The notes: generated from the letters alone by a model not told the origin. 64,000 bases of DNA from Clytia hemisphaerica (GCA_902728285.1 CACVBU010000975.1:130700-194699), one strand, 5' to 3'; numbered from the stretch's first letter, positions 1-12,900 are shown. Program-made: numbers and translations.

Positions 1-134
1 ACCCTAATACTTACCCTTCACTTTATAAACATTAACGGGGAATGGATCAATGTTTTGTTATCAAAGATTATTATTTGCTGCTCTTATTAAGAATTTATAC
101 TTGCATCAAACATTCTCTCGATTTTGATTTATAG

Positions 135-2761
135 GCTGGTTTTTATGCACCGCTTATTATTTTAAAAGCAAGGAAATTTGTTCTTTTATATACCATGGGA
201 AGTCTGTTCACTATCGGGAGGTAAATGAAGCTTTAACCTTTCATTTTTAATCGTTAAGTTTTTGAATTCATTGATTGTATTTTATACGCTACTAAAAGGA
301 CTGAATTAAACGAAGAAAAGTTGTTGTAAAAACACACTTCAATTACTATTTTCTTGGTGGTATTTGTTTGGTATAATGTAAATATGAATATCTTGTGCTT
401 TAGACCAAGTCTAACCCTATCTCTTCATCACTAAAAGATGTTGAAAGTTAGGTAACATAGTATAGATCATGTTTGATTTCAGTTTTGCAGTGTTATGGGG
501 CCCTTACAACCACATGAAGCACATCTTTTCATACCAACGTTTACCATTTACTGCTGCTTACTTTGGAACAATGATTGGTACTCTCTATTCTGCATTATGG
601 GTAAGAATAAAAAAACAATACACCTGTTAACTTTAGTACTAAATGCTGTCAGGAAAGAACATGATTGCAGTTTATGGTCTAACCATTTCAAATATATAAA
701 GTCACTCCGTTGAGTTGTATACAGATACAAATATTTGACATCATTCAACTCTGGGTCTAAATCGCTTATAGAGCTTCTTAAGCGTTTTTAAGCTATTTTA
801 GTGAAAATTCGGTTCTACTTCCTTCGCTGGTCTTCAATGGTTCTAATCCTTTGCAAGGGAGTGTCCCACGAGGTTTAGGAACATTGGGAACCTCTACAGA
901 GATATTTGACGTCATTCAAATCTCCTTGTAAATCGAATCGAAAGTAATTGCTTTGCGAATGCATTGAAGCAAGGAGTTAAGAATGAATAATAGATATAAT
1001 GATCTATCAGACCAATAGACTGCTGGCATCCACTAACGGATTCGTGCTCCTTATAGAGGATGCTTAATAAGCTATATTTCCTTTGTCCAGAGATTTGCCG
1101 CCTTTAGCCGATATACGGCTAAAGACATTTTTAGCTGGCGAGTGTCTACAAATATAACATTACGTAATGTTTAAATTTTCTGTGAGGCACCAAATCATAG
1201 ATTGGAAAATATATTTGGATTTTGAAAAAAAAGTAGGCGGAAGGAAGTTTGCTTGTTTTTCTTCCTCCTTTCTTGTTTAATGTGGAGATTTTGTAAAAGA
1301 TGAGAAATTAGATTTATTGAATTTAAGTGCCCTGATGTATCTTCTGTGTGCACCAACAAAATTTTGCTTCATAAAACTACATTTTGATGCTTTAATTTGG
1401 ACTTGCATGAGTGTATAATTTTTTATCACACTGGATTCGTTGATCACTTTGGCTCCAGATAATTTTTTTGTCAGTTCTACAGATATGTTGCAGATTATTT
1501 CAAGGTATTCTAGTTATGTATATACAGTACATTTTGGGGGTCATATTGAATATTTCTGACATTACTTCTTTATGATTCTACAAAAGGGAGTGTTGTTGTT
1601 CTTTCAACAAGGGCCTTTAAATGTTAAAACAAACAAAGAACTTCTCTTCAGCTTTGGCATTTCACTTTTTAATACTGTGTGGCCTTTGTATCTTTTCAGG
1701 TACTTAGCTTCAAATACAATTCTTTGAAGAGATTGGAGTGTTTCTGGTTGTTTTCTTTTACTTTTGTGTTCATATTTGTATTTTTTGAGCTTCGACCGAA
1801 GAGCTGATGGAAAAGTTTTGATAAATTTACAGACCAGATATCTTATAGAAGCAAAAGTCAAAAATAAATCTACAGACTGTACATAATGCGCGCATCAGAT
1901 AGTTTTTTATCTTTTTTCTGTTTTGTTTTTCTGGTCTGGGATTCGAATGTAAACATTCCATTGAAAACGTTCGAAACGATCGTTTTTGCGCGCACATCAA
2001 TGTCAATCAAATTACTCGCCAAGATTTCCTTTGCGAACCGGAAAGCGGTTGGTAGATCATTAAGCAGACCTATACTACCTGTGGTTTTGTAGAGGTCTGC
2101 GATTCAGACTATCAGACCAAGGGTTGCAATATTTGTGTTAGTGCATTATCATTGATAAATGAGTTGCCACTCTTCTTAAAATTTGAAATTAAGATTATGC
2201 TCACACGTGACGAACCGAACTGTCACGTGCGATCATGGTCTAAGATTAGTTTTTTCGATGAATAAACAATGAAATAATGCCTTTTTTATTGTATTTCTTT
2301 TTTATTCAGTGGAGAAGTACAGTATTTACAATTATATTTGCTGCTCTTCAAATTACAGCATTATTATGGTAAGAACTTCTTCCCTGATTCATTGACATTT
2401 TTGTAAGCGACAAACATATTCTGATATTCTAAAATTTCAGAATACATATGTAAGAGAAACAGAAGTAACGGAGTTATTTGATATTTTTTTGTCTCAATCA
2501 CTAACTTTGAATATTGAATTTCGGATGTGCTTTAAGAAATTGATGTCATCTAATCAAAGTGTAGGACGTAATAATATGCTCCAGTCTTATGTTTGTTAGG
2601 TAAACTAAGTTTTATTTTATTCCATCTAAAAAAATCCTTTTTTTTTCATTTTTAGGTACATATTTAGTTATATACCAGGTGGAACTACTGGGTTGAAATT
2701 CTTCTCAAAACTTTTTGCATCAGCATGTACAAAAACTGTGGGAAGGACATTACCTATATGA
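135..2761 (+). CDS. SFT2-domain vesicle transport protein, 3' part (5' exons outside the window)
   Basis: Four exons are visible: 135-220, 483-600, 2310-2368 and 2656-2761 (stop TGA 2759-2761). All have GT-AG borders and matching phases, giving the last 122 residues. The peptide contains the SFT2 hallmarks PLIILKARKF, FAVLWGPYNHM and RLPFTAAYFG, followed by two hydrophobic segments and the conserved end SYIPGG...LKFFSK. SFT2 proteins are small tetraspan membrane proteins involved in fusion of endosome-derived vesicles with the Golgi. I cannot tell which of the SFT2D1/2/3 types this is, because the N-terminus lies upstream. The 1.7 kb third intron holds no other gene that I can see. The family call rests on motif recognition and is strong; the first visible exon may be preceded by exons before base 1. 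Confidence 0.9.
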
Positions 2762-3148
2762 GATGGTTTGTAGAAAATTGTTTTTATTGGAGGTGTTGGG
2801 GGATGGTGTATGGATTTTACTGTTGGTGTAAATTTGAAATGAAGGTGGGATAAATTGTTGAATGATATATTTAAAAGATATCAAGAATCAATGGGATGAC
2901 TTAGAGGATAATGATTTATGGTAATGATTTAAAACATAGATAGAGCTACTCTGTATTTCCCAAGCATTAGCAGGTGAAGCAAAATAATTCGCCATCTTTG
3001 CTAAAAGTAGTTCACAATAGGTCAATACGCCATTTCGGAGTTCACGACGCCATTTTGTAAGCGGAGCAAATCGGAAAAAACTCTTGTATATTGCTCGTTC
3101 CGACATTTTAAATTTTCCGGGGGTTTTGTTTTTTGGAATTGCTTAGGT

Positions 3149-3228
3149 CAGGGTTGCTAGTAACGGCTTGTCACTGTGCTGGGTGCATACTCGGCGCCTT
3201 GGGCCCCGCAGGGTTGCTAGTAACGGCT
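3149..3228 (+). repeat. Short direct duplication, 20-bp unit at 60-bp spacing
   Basis: The 20-mer CAGGGTTGCTAGTAACGGCT occurs exactly at 3149-3168 and again at 3209-3228. The 40 bp between the copies are GC-richer than the surroundings. The duplication sits inside the inverted-repeat element and just upstream of the tRNA-like unit, so it may be part of that element's internal structure. Confidence 0.6.
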
Positions 3229-3336
3229 CGAATTTCAGTCAGGTTAAAAAAGGGGCAATTTTACCCATTTTATAATAACATTACTCCCGTCTTTTTTGTC
3301 ATTCTATAAGTATTTCCAAATTTTATATTCTGCTGT

Positions 3337-3420
3337 GCGAGTGTGGCTCAACGGATAGCGCGCTGGGTTTCTGATCAGAAACTCTTTCATTTGGTGAGTT
3401 CGAACCCCGGTCGGGTCGAT
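3337..3420 (+). repeat. tRNA-like Pol III unit, probable SINE head or tRNA pseudogene
   Basis: An A-box-like segment TGGCTCAACGGATAGCGC lies at 3344-3361 and a B-box-like segment AGTTCGAACCCC at 3398-3409, at spacing normal for an internal Pol III promoter. Between them is a hairpin GGGTTTC/GAAACTC with a six-base loop TGATCA, then a long variable-arm-like stretch. The ends pair poorly as an acceptor stem and the anticodon loop is one base short of normal. A functional tRNA is therefore unlikely; a tRNA-derived SINE head or tRNA pseudogene fits better. Confidence 0.5.
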
Positions 3421-5221
3421 ATTTCAAGGTCAGTTAAAACACTTTAAAATAGTCAGAAAACACAGTAAATAAGTTAGAAAAGTCACCAGGGAGTCAGAAA
3501 AGAGCCTCAGAGAAGATAGGCAGAAATACAAAGTCGATGTCGGAACGAACAATAGACAAGAGTTCTTTCCGAGCAAATCTAATGGCGGGTGTGCAGTCGC
3601 CCTCAACCAGAGAATCATTTCGGAAAGCCGTAAGCTACGATCTCGGACTATTATCGAGTTGTACCCGACTGAGACAGAGCAAGACAAGCCCCTTGGGGTG
3701 ATTCCTCCAGCACTCCCTCGTCGTGTCTACACAAAAAGTAAACAAACCTTTAAAAAAATTCGATTAAAACTCATCCTCAAACAGTCAAGATATAATTTTC
3801 CACTTAGAACTAAATCTATCACGGATGTTACTACACAAAACCTAAATATTTCTCTTTTTTAGCTTACCAAGAGTCCTCTATTTTTCATTGCCTGATTGTT
3901 CACATCTAAAAACAATGCTGTGACTGGGGTCATATCAAAGAAAACAGGAATCAAACAAAAGGAGTCTCCTAAAGAATTGTTCTGATTCTTTTTTTCCATT
4001 GGAAATTCCCATGCAACAAAGCAATTATAAATAATGGAACACACTTTTGCTAATTATACACCTCAGTTTGTTATTGTTTTGTTTAGATGGACAGAGTTTT
4101 ATATATTCAACATGAATTTGTGGCTAACAAAATTATCTCTAGCTAAATACTGCCATTAGCTCAATAAAAAATATAAAAAATAAGATCTATTAATTAGGAG
4201 AACAATGGCTGTAGTAGTAATTTGATGATATATTTGAAATTCAACTAAAAGGAAGAATAAGTTTGAGTATATTCAGAAGTAAATTTTTGTAAGAAAAAAA
4301 AACACGATCATTTGTTTTAACTTCATCCGTACATAATCCATAATTTTACACCGTTGACTGTCTATAAAATATGGTTTTTTCAACGGATAGCCCATTCACG
4401 AAATCTTGATGATTAACACGCTCTAAGATTTAGTTTATATTCAAAAATTCCCCAAGCATTGTATATAACAGCATCGTATCATATCATGAACCCATCGGTT
4501 GATCTTTGACGAACAGGTTCAAAATCAGGAGTATTCCAACAAAAATGTGTCCTACAAAATTTGTCTGTGTTGCCACTTGTAGCTAAATTCTATCAAATTT
4601 CCTTTGAGAGTAATTTGTCTGCCAATAAAAGCACTTCCTCTTTTATTACTAAAAACCAGATAACATCAACCATCAACAAGGCCAAATAGATAAAAGCTTG
4701 TTTTCTCTCTACCATGTTTGCTAATTCTGCTAAATTCATTCATTCTGTCATTTTTTTTTCTAAAATAAGTAAAAGGAAAATGTGAAACCATCCTGATACT
4801 GTTCATACACAAATGACACGAAATGCTTGACATATGGGCACCACTATACCACAGCACCTTAGTGTATATCTACTAGTGCATATTCCAATAGAGCAAAAGG
4901 TATAAAAGATATATCTGAGAAGAGCATATAGCTAGCTAGTAGAGTTACCAAAACCAACAAAAAACTTCTAACAATCAAATCAAGGTGTAAATGGTGACCA
5001 CACAGAAAAGAAGGTTATACCTGCCTAACTAACCAGACTATGGTAAAGCAGTAATTAAACATTTTTATGGTAATTTAGTGAACAAATACAAAAAGACAGC
5101 CTTCATTTTCCATTTTCCATCCACCAAGAAATTGCAGGAAATTGCAGAATAGTTTTTAGAAAGGGGATTCTCTTTTGTTTACAAAGGAATCTCCACCGGC
5201 CTCTGTCCACCTCCACGGCCA

Positions 5222-5395
5222 TTTTTTGCTCCGTTTGCAAAATGGCGTCGCGAACTCCGAAATGGCGTATGTAGAAACCTTTATTTTCACTGTTGAAACT
5301 TTTTTTGACACTGCAATGACTTCGAAATGTTAAGGATTTCACAAGCTAAATTCTTACGTCACTTCATCCAAGATGGCGAATTATTTTGCGTTAAA
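5222..5395 (-). repeat. Inverted copy of the 2979-3075 repeat arm
   Basis: Segments around 5230-5266 (AAATGGCGTCGCGAACTCC, then GAAATGGCG) and 5373-5394 (AGATGGCGAATTATTTTGC) are reverse complements, with few mismatches, of segments at 3015-3075 and 2979-3000. The spacing between the two blocks differs (roughly 125 bp here and 50 bp there), so one copy has an insertion or deletion. Transcripts spanning both copies could fold back. Confidence 0.55.
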
Positions 5396-5407
5396 TAAGG
5401 TAGGAAA

Positions 5408-5696
5408 CACTGACCTGACCTTTATATAACCCTGGACCAAGCAATATCTGCCATCTTTGATTAAAGTTTTTTTGGAATTGGTACCCGAGGAGAAGCCATT
5501 GCAATGTTAAAAATTGACGTCTAACGCCGCTACATCATCAAAAGAATTTGAGGAAAAGTAGACCTAGCGCTCTCGATGCATTTACACCGCTATCGAGTAG
5601 TGCCGCCATTAGGGTACCAATTTTCAAAAAACTCCGATCAAAGATTTTGCTTGGCTGGCATTGAGAAGCTTGGTCCAGGGTATATAAAGGTCAGTG
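5408..5696. mobile_element. hAT-like MITE with 8-bp target duplication
   Basis: A 289-bp non-coding element with long terminal inverted repeats of about 70 bp. It starts CACTGACC and ends GGTCAGTG, with shared inner blocks CCCTGGACCAAGC and GGTACC. It is flanked on both sides by the 8-bp duplication GTAGGAAA (5400-5407 and 5697-5704). An 8-bp duplication with CANNG-type ends is typical of the hAT superfamily. The element is non-autonomous, with no transposase. Arm divergence of a few bases suggests moderate age. Confidence 0.85.
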
Positions 5697-7099
5697 GTAG
5701 GAAAAGCTCTATCTGGTGTTTTATATAAGATATCTGTGGTGACCACTTTCTCATGAACTGGTTTAAATGAAGCATTTCTTCATGGTATGGATTAGGACAT
5801 GATGTTTAATTACAGATATGGAACACACCATAATGTTTTAAAATCATTTATGTGATGAAATATTTTATTTAACGTTTTAGCTATCAAAACCTTTTGGATT
5901 TTAAACGCCCCTTTTTGGAATTTTCGGCATTATTATGTAATCACTGGTATTGTAAGTATGAATACCTTAAGATAAGGAATCTTGGCGGAAGGAAATTCAA
6001 GTTTATAGGTCATTCGCCAAAATAAGTTCTCGCCGAATTTAATTTTCTTTCAAATCAGTCTCTATTTCTCCTAAAGCTAAAAACCCTTTTTTCCTCTTTT
6101 TTTCAGCTAAGATATTGAACAAAAATGGGTCGTTCGCCAGAATTAATTCTCGCCAAATTTATTAATTTTATTAAATCAACAAAATAAATTCCGCCAAATT
6201 GCACCAAAATTTCTTCTCTTAAGGTACGTACACACTATGCGCAAATGCCTGGTTCTTCAAAGTTAACTACACCCCCCCCCCCCAATACTTGATTTTAGTT
6301 AAGAATTTTTTATTTCAATTTATTTATATATTTTTGTCTAAGATACAATATAGATATTTTATACATTTGATTTTAGAATTTACAAAATTCAATTAAATGG
6401 TACTACCACTCGATAAGGTGCAAGTCTACTAAAAACTGTAATCTCTTCAACATTTGAGTACTGTTAAATAGGTACCTAAAACTCTAGTCAGTCAGTAAAA
6501 ATTAAAAAGGACTCACATTAAAAATATTGTGGATATATACCGATAATTGGATCCTTGAAGGTTTAAATAATGATTGGAATGGTAGATTAATTCTGCTTTT
6601 CAAAAGAACTTTACAGTACCTTACCGCTACCATTTTAGTTTTAGCCTGGTATGTGTTAAATGAAAATTGCTTTACTTAAAAGCATCATTGCTTTTAATAA
6701 AACATTCGTTTATTTTTAATTTTCTCGATTACTCAAATCATAGAAAATCTCGATAGTTCAAAATAATGTTCTAATGCTACGTCACGTCGACACCAACGCT
6801 ATAAACCAACGAAACTGCATTTTTAAGAGTAAGTGGAAATCTCAAAAAATGTCTTGTCCATACCACGTCACGTGGGCTTTTTCAATAGTGTTTGTTTTAA
6901 AACCATCTGAACCAATAATAATTTGAGTTGTTCATATAGCAACACTTCTTGCTCCATTTTCAATTTTTTTCATTCACGAAATCGTTAAAGAATTTCGTTC
7001 TTGTTTAGTAAACACGACCACACCATCAACATTTTCTAATATTTCTACACCTCTATATAAAGGTCTGTGGACACACGTACAAGTTTTTACATGATTTCA

Positions 7100-8713
7100 T
7101 TAATCGTCATCACGTTTGACTAAGTAATAACCAGGCGCCCGCGCGCACAAAAGAATGAGCGAAAGAGCGAAGGAAAGCACGAGACTTCCATTAGCTCCGT
7201 ATAAGACATAGAATGCCCAGTCTTGCGTGCGATCTTCAACTTTAATCAATGCCCATACAAGTCCAAATACACCTCCTGCAGCTGAAATTGGATAAGAAAA
7301 ACATTATTATTATTAAACATTATTTACTTCTTTAACTCCGCATTTTTTCAATCAAATTCTTCGTGATTGTAAATTGATATTTGGGAAAGGTTAGGTGCAG
7401 TAAATAAATTCAATCAGCCTAACGATAAAGAATACTTTGAGAGCAAGGCAACGTTTATTAGAAACCTGTTTTCTCCTTTTCAGTAAAAGATACCAAGAAA
7501 AATAATATAAATATTCTGTCGTTCTCACTTACCTCCGAGCAATAAGAAGATAAGATGAAAAACCATCAAAACTTTGGAAGGATATTTCTGACACATGGAA
7601 ATGGCGATCATTATAAGTGAAACAAAAGTAAAGAATGCTCCGCCAACTAATCCAGTCAAGATGAGATCCAAATCTAAAGAAAAAGGCAAGGTTTATGTTT
7701 TTGTTGAAACAAATTTCTCCCTTTTTCTTATTTTTTTTTTTGAAATTTCGGAGGTTCATTTGAACTGTGTTCAGTCCAGCAAAATTTCATTCGATCATTA
7801 TAATGTTGAGTATAAAAGTCTTGAAATTAGTTTTTAAATGATTCTCCAAAACGCTTTTTTTGGAAGTGACATTTTCGTTGTAGCAGGCGTTCTAAATCTT
7901 TGTAGTTATAAAACTGAGCGGACTGAAATTGTGTGAATAACGGACGCTCATCATGAATATTGATCCCCTGATTCACGCTTTACGATTCATGATGGTTGTT
8001 AAATTTTACTTACTGAAATCAAGAACATCTTCTTCGAATTTGAATAAACTTTTACGTTGAATACAGGACGAATGTTTGATATTTGAAATGATTGAAATAC
8101 CTCCACAAGTTCGCCATAAACCTGAGATGAGAAAAACAAATTCGTAGTAGATTTACTGACGTTTCTGACGAGTTTTCAGAAATTAAAATTGGTGTCTTTG
8201 GCTGTTATTGTGTGAATGCAATCTGTGGGCTTGAAATCTATTTTTATCACTTCGAGATTTCGTTTTCAATGATATTTCTTCAATAGGCTATAAATATTTA
8301 TCAGTTTCCCTTGAGAAGGGACCGAGTCTGAAATATGTCGGGAAAAAGTCAAAATGTAATAACCGCATTCTTTTTCACCGTTCAACATATTTATCAGTTT
8401 ACAAGTCTTCCGCCACAGCGAGGTACTAAAAGGCTCTTACGTAACTTTGCAAAATTCGAAGAGTCTTGCCTAATTTGTTGTTTTAAGTCTATTTCTGGCT
8501 GAGATACTTACTTACTTACTGCACGGTTTAACGTCCGTTGATGGCAGACAAAGGTTGACCCTTACCCATTTCTTCAGTAACAGCATCACCGTATTTATCT
8601 TGTAGATCGCTTTTCCACCAGAAATCCACAACTCCAGCCAACACCACACCAACTAAGCCAATCAGTAAGAAGAATAGAACGAATGAACGAGTTGTATTGT
8701 AACAGCAAGGCAT
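7100..8713 (-). CDS. Claudin/PMP22-like tetraspan membrane protein, copy 1
   Basis: Four exons on the minus strand: 8713-8566 (ATG), 8121-8014, 7673-7533 and 7281-7100 (TAA), giving 192 residues. Splice phases fit throughout. The predicted protein has TM1 (about residues 10-30) followed by an extracellular loop with W-W, then GLWRTC and a further Cys. This is the W-GLW-C-C pattern of the claudin/PMP22/EMP superfamily. Three further hydrophobic segments follow, and the tail ends VKRDDD. Family members are plasma-membrane tetraspans of cell junctions or epithelial membranes. Whether this one acts at junctions, as a channel modulator or otherwise cannot be read from the sequence. A paralogue in the same orientation lies at 16376-19171. 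Confidence 0.85.
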
Positions 8714-8814
8714 TCTAATGGTATGTTTGTTTGTTTTTTTATTCAATTTTAATCAACTCTACAGTGTGCCCTTTGTTTATCAGCCTAGAAAGAACAACTC
8801 ATAAATATTATCTT

Positions 8815-9372
8815 ATACACCTTTTCGACCGTAGCCGCCAATTGCCGCGGGGGCATTTTTTTGTCCGCTTTATCCCACTAAAACCGTCCCGGTCCTTTTT
8901 CACACCTATCTGTAGACGATAGTAAAAAATGTATCAAAAAAGGATTGGATCGAGCTTACTCTTGTCTCCCGAATAGAGGGGGGTCGGAATAAGCAGGGGG
9001 TAGGAAAATTTTCTAAATTCTACTAAGCTGGGGATGGAATAAGAGGGGGGGGGGTAATTCGAAGACAGAATTTTTTCTAACTGATATCAATTTAAACAAC
9101 AAAAAAGAAACTTTAACAAAATGAACACGTAAAATAAGAACCAATACTAACAAAAAGGAAAATTTTAACAAGCTTAAGGTCTATCTACACTGTAATAAAA
9201 TATTAAATTATTAGAATTTAATTAGCGGGGGTCTTAATAAGAGCGGGGGATGGATTTTTTTTTGATTTAACAATTAGCGGGGGGACGTCTATTCGGGAGA
9301 CAAGAGTAGGGGGTTGATCAAATAATTAAATGGCATGCGCCTGACCGCGCGAATACCGTCGAAAAGGTGTAT
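8815..9372. mobile_element. Nested inverted-repeat element with G-rich core
   Basis: The inner element, 8957-9308, is bounded by a perfect 21-bp inverted repeat containing CTTGTCTCCCGAATAGA on the left and its complement on the right. The inside carries several G runs and repeated phrases such as AGCGGGGG and GGAATAAG. An outer perfect 15-bp inverted repeat (ATACACCTTTTCGAC at 8815-8829, complement at 9358-9372) surrounds it, suggesting one element inserted into another. No coding region and no clear target duplication. It lies just upstream of claudin-like copy 1. Confidence 0.7.
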
Positions 9373-9952
9373 TGCATGGACTTTTCTTAAATTTAATCGA
9401 TTTCTGATACCTCATCGGCACTTTATTTTAACTCCAAATATCACTAAACAGGCTGAAAAAAAGTAAATTTTGATTTGAATTGATGTCTTATTTTGGATAA
9501 TGAACTGTTGAAAATTTTGGAGGCAAAGGAAAAGGGTTGATCACGCGCCTTCACTTGATCATGCTTCAATCCTCATAAATTTAGTAATGTAATAAGTTCA
9601 TATGTCAACCAATTTTATACCGGTCCTTTATACACCGGCTTTTATTCCGCAAAAATAGGCCAAAAAATAACGCCATTAGAAACCGGTTTAAAAAGAGCTG
9701 ATACGGTAGTAAAATATTCATAAAATATCCATTGATATGGAACAAAATAACATCTGTACGCTTGTCAGCAGTTATAAGATGATCTTTCAAAATTATAGCG
9801 TTCTAAATTTGAAGCTCTTGCAAACGCGCGCCTACGTCACTTTTATCGAAGCCGATTTGTTCGACACTCTTGATTTTGAGATGTAAGGGGCAAGGGCTAG
9901 AAAGTGATTGAAAATTTCATTCCCCCCCCCATTCCCTCAAAGGGGTTCCCTC

Positions 9953-10412
9953 CATAGATTTATAAAGCCCGAAGGGCTAGATATCGTGCTTTTGCTGAAA
10001 AATGTGCCGAGGTTAGGTAGGAAACATGGGCCCCGGCGAGCCATTTTGAGTGAGGGGGCCAGCATTTTGGAAAAAAAATGTCGCCCGCCATGGTTGGGCG
10101 ACGAAGAAAACTTTTCACTTTTTACACCCTCAAAACAGGGTCTCCAAGGTCTCCAACCAGCTTAAATTAGTAACTCTTAAAAACGTATGACATGGTCTAC
10201 CAAAAAGTGGGGGGCATGGACCCCCCGCCCCCTCTCCCTGTTGACGGGGCCTATGGGAAATCCTATCTAAGTCACGTGACATTACAATAGAATTTCAGCG
10301 CTTGACCAATCAGAAGCTTCGTGGGTTTTCGAAAACAATAGCAGCAATATTTTGCTTGCTTGGAAGAGTTTTAAAGCACTCCATCTAGCCCTTCAGGCTT
10401 TATAAATCTATG
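9953..10412. mobile_element. hAT-like MITE with 8-bp target duplication
   Basis: A 460-bp element with inverted ends of about 40 bp. It begins CATAGATTTATAAAGCC and contains GAAGGGCTAGAT; the right end is the complement with few mismatches. The exact 8-bp duplication GTTCCCTC flanks it (9945-9952 and 10413-10420). The duplication length and CANNG-type ends fit hAT. The open frame at 9908-10165 crosses the left boundary and is not a gene. The interior contains C/G runs near 10208-10248. Confidence 0.85.
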
Positions 10413-12900
10413 GTTCCCTCAATATGTTCAGAATCTAAGTCTTTCCATTTTCAGCTAAAGCTAGAATGCTGTAACTTTATTACAAGCCAAACACTGTTGG
10501 ATCACATTATCTAATTGCTTTCTTTATTAATCAATCGAGGCTTATAATGAATCAAGAAACAAGATCTCTAGAGATTATAAAGGATCAAGATAAAATCTGA
10601 TATCGTGAGTGTCCTATTAAAGGTCTTAAAGAAAGATTTAATCTAGCTCTCTTATCGATTTACGAAAATCTTCTGCAACTAGGTAGATTTGATTATCTAG
10701 AATGTTCAACAGAGCTTGAGAAGTAAAAAAATCAGACCCATATGAATCTGTTTCTAGGTCATGTGAACAGTTCACCAATAGGTTTTATTTCTGCAATCTC
10801 CAAAAGTGGTATTGTGTCGCATGCTCTCACACACACACACTACTATGTCTTTGACGTAATAACTTGTAAAATCTGGTGATGTTACCTTACGCCCACGTAG
10901 TTCAACGGAAGCAACTTCTTCCAATAAAAAAAACACAAGAAAACTTCCACATGCATAACAGAAAATATATATCGAGAATTTCTCAAACAAGTATATTTCA
11001 GTACCAAAAAAAAAGTTTAAACACTATGATAAGCAGATAGAAAAAAATTTTCATATGATTTTTTATGTGTGTGTGTCGTTATCACCGGTTTTAATCAGCT
11101 TAACTATGTCAAAACAATACGAGTTGAAATGACTGACGTATCACCAGTATTTTTATGGTTGCTTTATTGATAATAGCTATATACATCCATATTAACCTTC
11201 TTTTATCCACTTTTTTATTTCCATACTAACTTGATTATATACGTTCTCTAGCCTATTTATTTGCCGAGGTATTACTTTATTTTAACCATCACTTTTTCTC
11301 TTATACCTATATTTTTGTTCATGGTATTGAAAAAAATGAGTATTTTAGAGGTTAGCTCTGGTTTAGTCGGCCCACTTTTAGCCCTGCCTATTCTAATTGC
11401 TAATTAAAGTTGGCATAAAGTGGATCGAAAGTGGGCTGTCTAAAGTGAAATGTTATGTAAAGTCGACATGGTGCCCTCTTTCGCGTCGAGTATAAATTTT
11501 AAGCTTGTTATGAAAGATTGAGGACATGGTTGACAAAGAATTATACATTATACTAGAAAATTCGTAGACATATGTAGATAAAACATCAATTATTCCTATG
11601 AACCTATGTAAAGCTTTTCCAGTGAGGTCCCCAATTTTCCATTGTGTTAAAATGAATTTCGGCTAAATCTTTGTCTCAAGGTTTCATAATAGGGATAAAT
11701 TGTAGCGATGAGCAAAATTTAATATTTCAAAAAAATTCTAAATTTCTGGCATCCACAAAATTTCTCATATTTTACCAATAATTCGTGTTGTATGTATTTA
11801 AAGTGAGGGAGCAAAATGAAGTAAAACCACAAACAAATTACAATTACAAGCCCATCATAGCAAACCTCAAAATACCAATAAATTAATTAAACAAACCTAT
11901 AAGTGGTACCAGCATGCAATGCAAGTATATCGACAAAAAAGAAAAGAAATGCTGACATTTGAGAAAAACCCCCCAATTAATGAATCGGAAATCCTTACAC
12001 ATTACAAACTATTGAAAAGTCAATTTAGTTTAATTTTGAAATGATCACAAGACGATTCATTTCCTTCCTCTCTAAAAATACACCTTTCCCTTGGTCATTG
12101 ATTAATAGTACATGAAAGTACGACTAACAGAAAAGAAAGTTTTTCGTCGTTCAGAACTACTAGTTAATTGCAGACCATCTAAAGAACGACAAATATCGAA
12201 TATAGAACGATAAAGAGAACGACAAAATTTGCCATCTCTATCCCTAACCATATAAAAGTGATACTACTGTACTGTACCCCAATGTTTTGCATTGCTCTTT
12301 GTATATTGTTGTGCTATATAACTACACGACAAAATTACGCATGTATTCTAGTACGGTATTTGATGGTGTGGAATTGTTAAATGAACAGTATTTAACAACT
12401 TTTCAAATGGAGCAGTACCAGTTATCCGAATAATCCTTATAAAACAATGCCAATTTCTCTTTTTGTTGATCAGATATTATCTTCATGCAACATTCACTAA
12501 ACTTTTGGGTATTCTACCATCTATCCTCTCTCCCACTACTCTCCCAGATTCAAAAAGGCATTTCCAGGCCCTAATTCGCACTATCTTTGTAGATACTTAA
12601 GAAAAATTGATATTCCGTTTATAAAGAAACATTTATACTTATAAATACTGTATCTTCATCTAAGATTCAAGACATCCCAAAATTAGCAAACCCAATCATT
12701 GGTTGACATATCTAGTTTTTGAACTAAAACATTTTTAAGGATAGTTTTTCAAGTACTTTACACTATATAAACAGATTGTAAAATCATGAGCTTTGTAGAT
12801 AATATAGGATATAAATTGTGGCTAGTTTTCCAAATAGTTGACTTGATCATGTCTATAAATTCTTATGAGAAGACTAAGACTATTGATTATAGTAATAAAT

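Larger units (their letters stand above)
2979..3590. repeat. Inverted-repeat element enclosing a tRNA-like unit
   Basis: The left arm, around 3050-3105, contains GAGCAAAT, AACTCTTG and CGTTCCGAC. These return in reverse complement at about 3540-3587 (GTCGGAACGAACAA, CAAGAGTT, GAGCAAAT). The outer left part (2979-3060, with GCAAAATAATTCGCCATC and GCCATTTCGGAGTTC) is also found in inverted orientation at 5222-5395. I see no coding capacity, so this is probably a non-autonomous DNA transposon or fold-back unit. No target duplication was identified, so the outer limits are approximate. Confidence 0.5.
2762..7099. other. Intergenic repeat island
   Basis: No convincing exon is seen on either strand. 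The stretch holds inverted-repeat arms (2979-3105, 3540-3590, 5222-5395), a tRNA-like unit (3337-3420), a 60-bp-spaced duplication (3149-3228) and a hAT-like MITE (5408-5696). Short motifs of the TTCGCC/TCTCGCC type recur directly at about 6010-6035 and 6129-6160. A C-run lies near 6272-6284. The remainder is AT-rich and featureless. Confidence 0.6.

Noticed and set aside
9908..10165. 85-codon plus-strand frame
   Set aside because: It crosses the left boundary and target duplication of a MITE, and the peptide has no domain.
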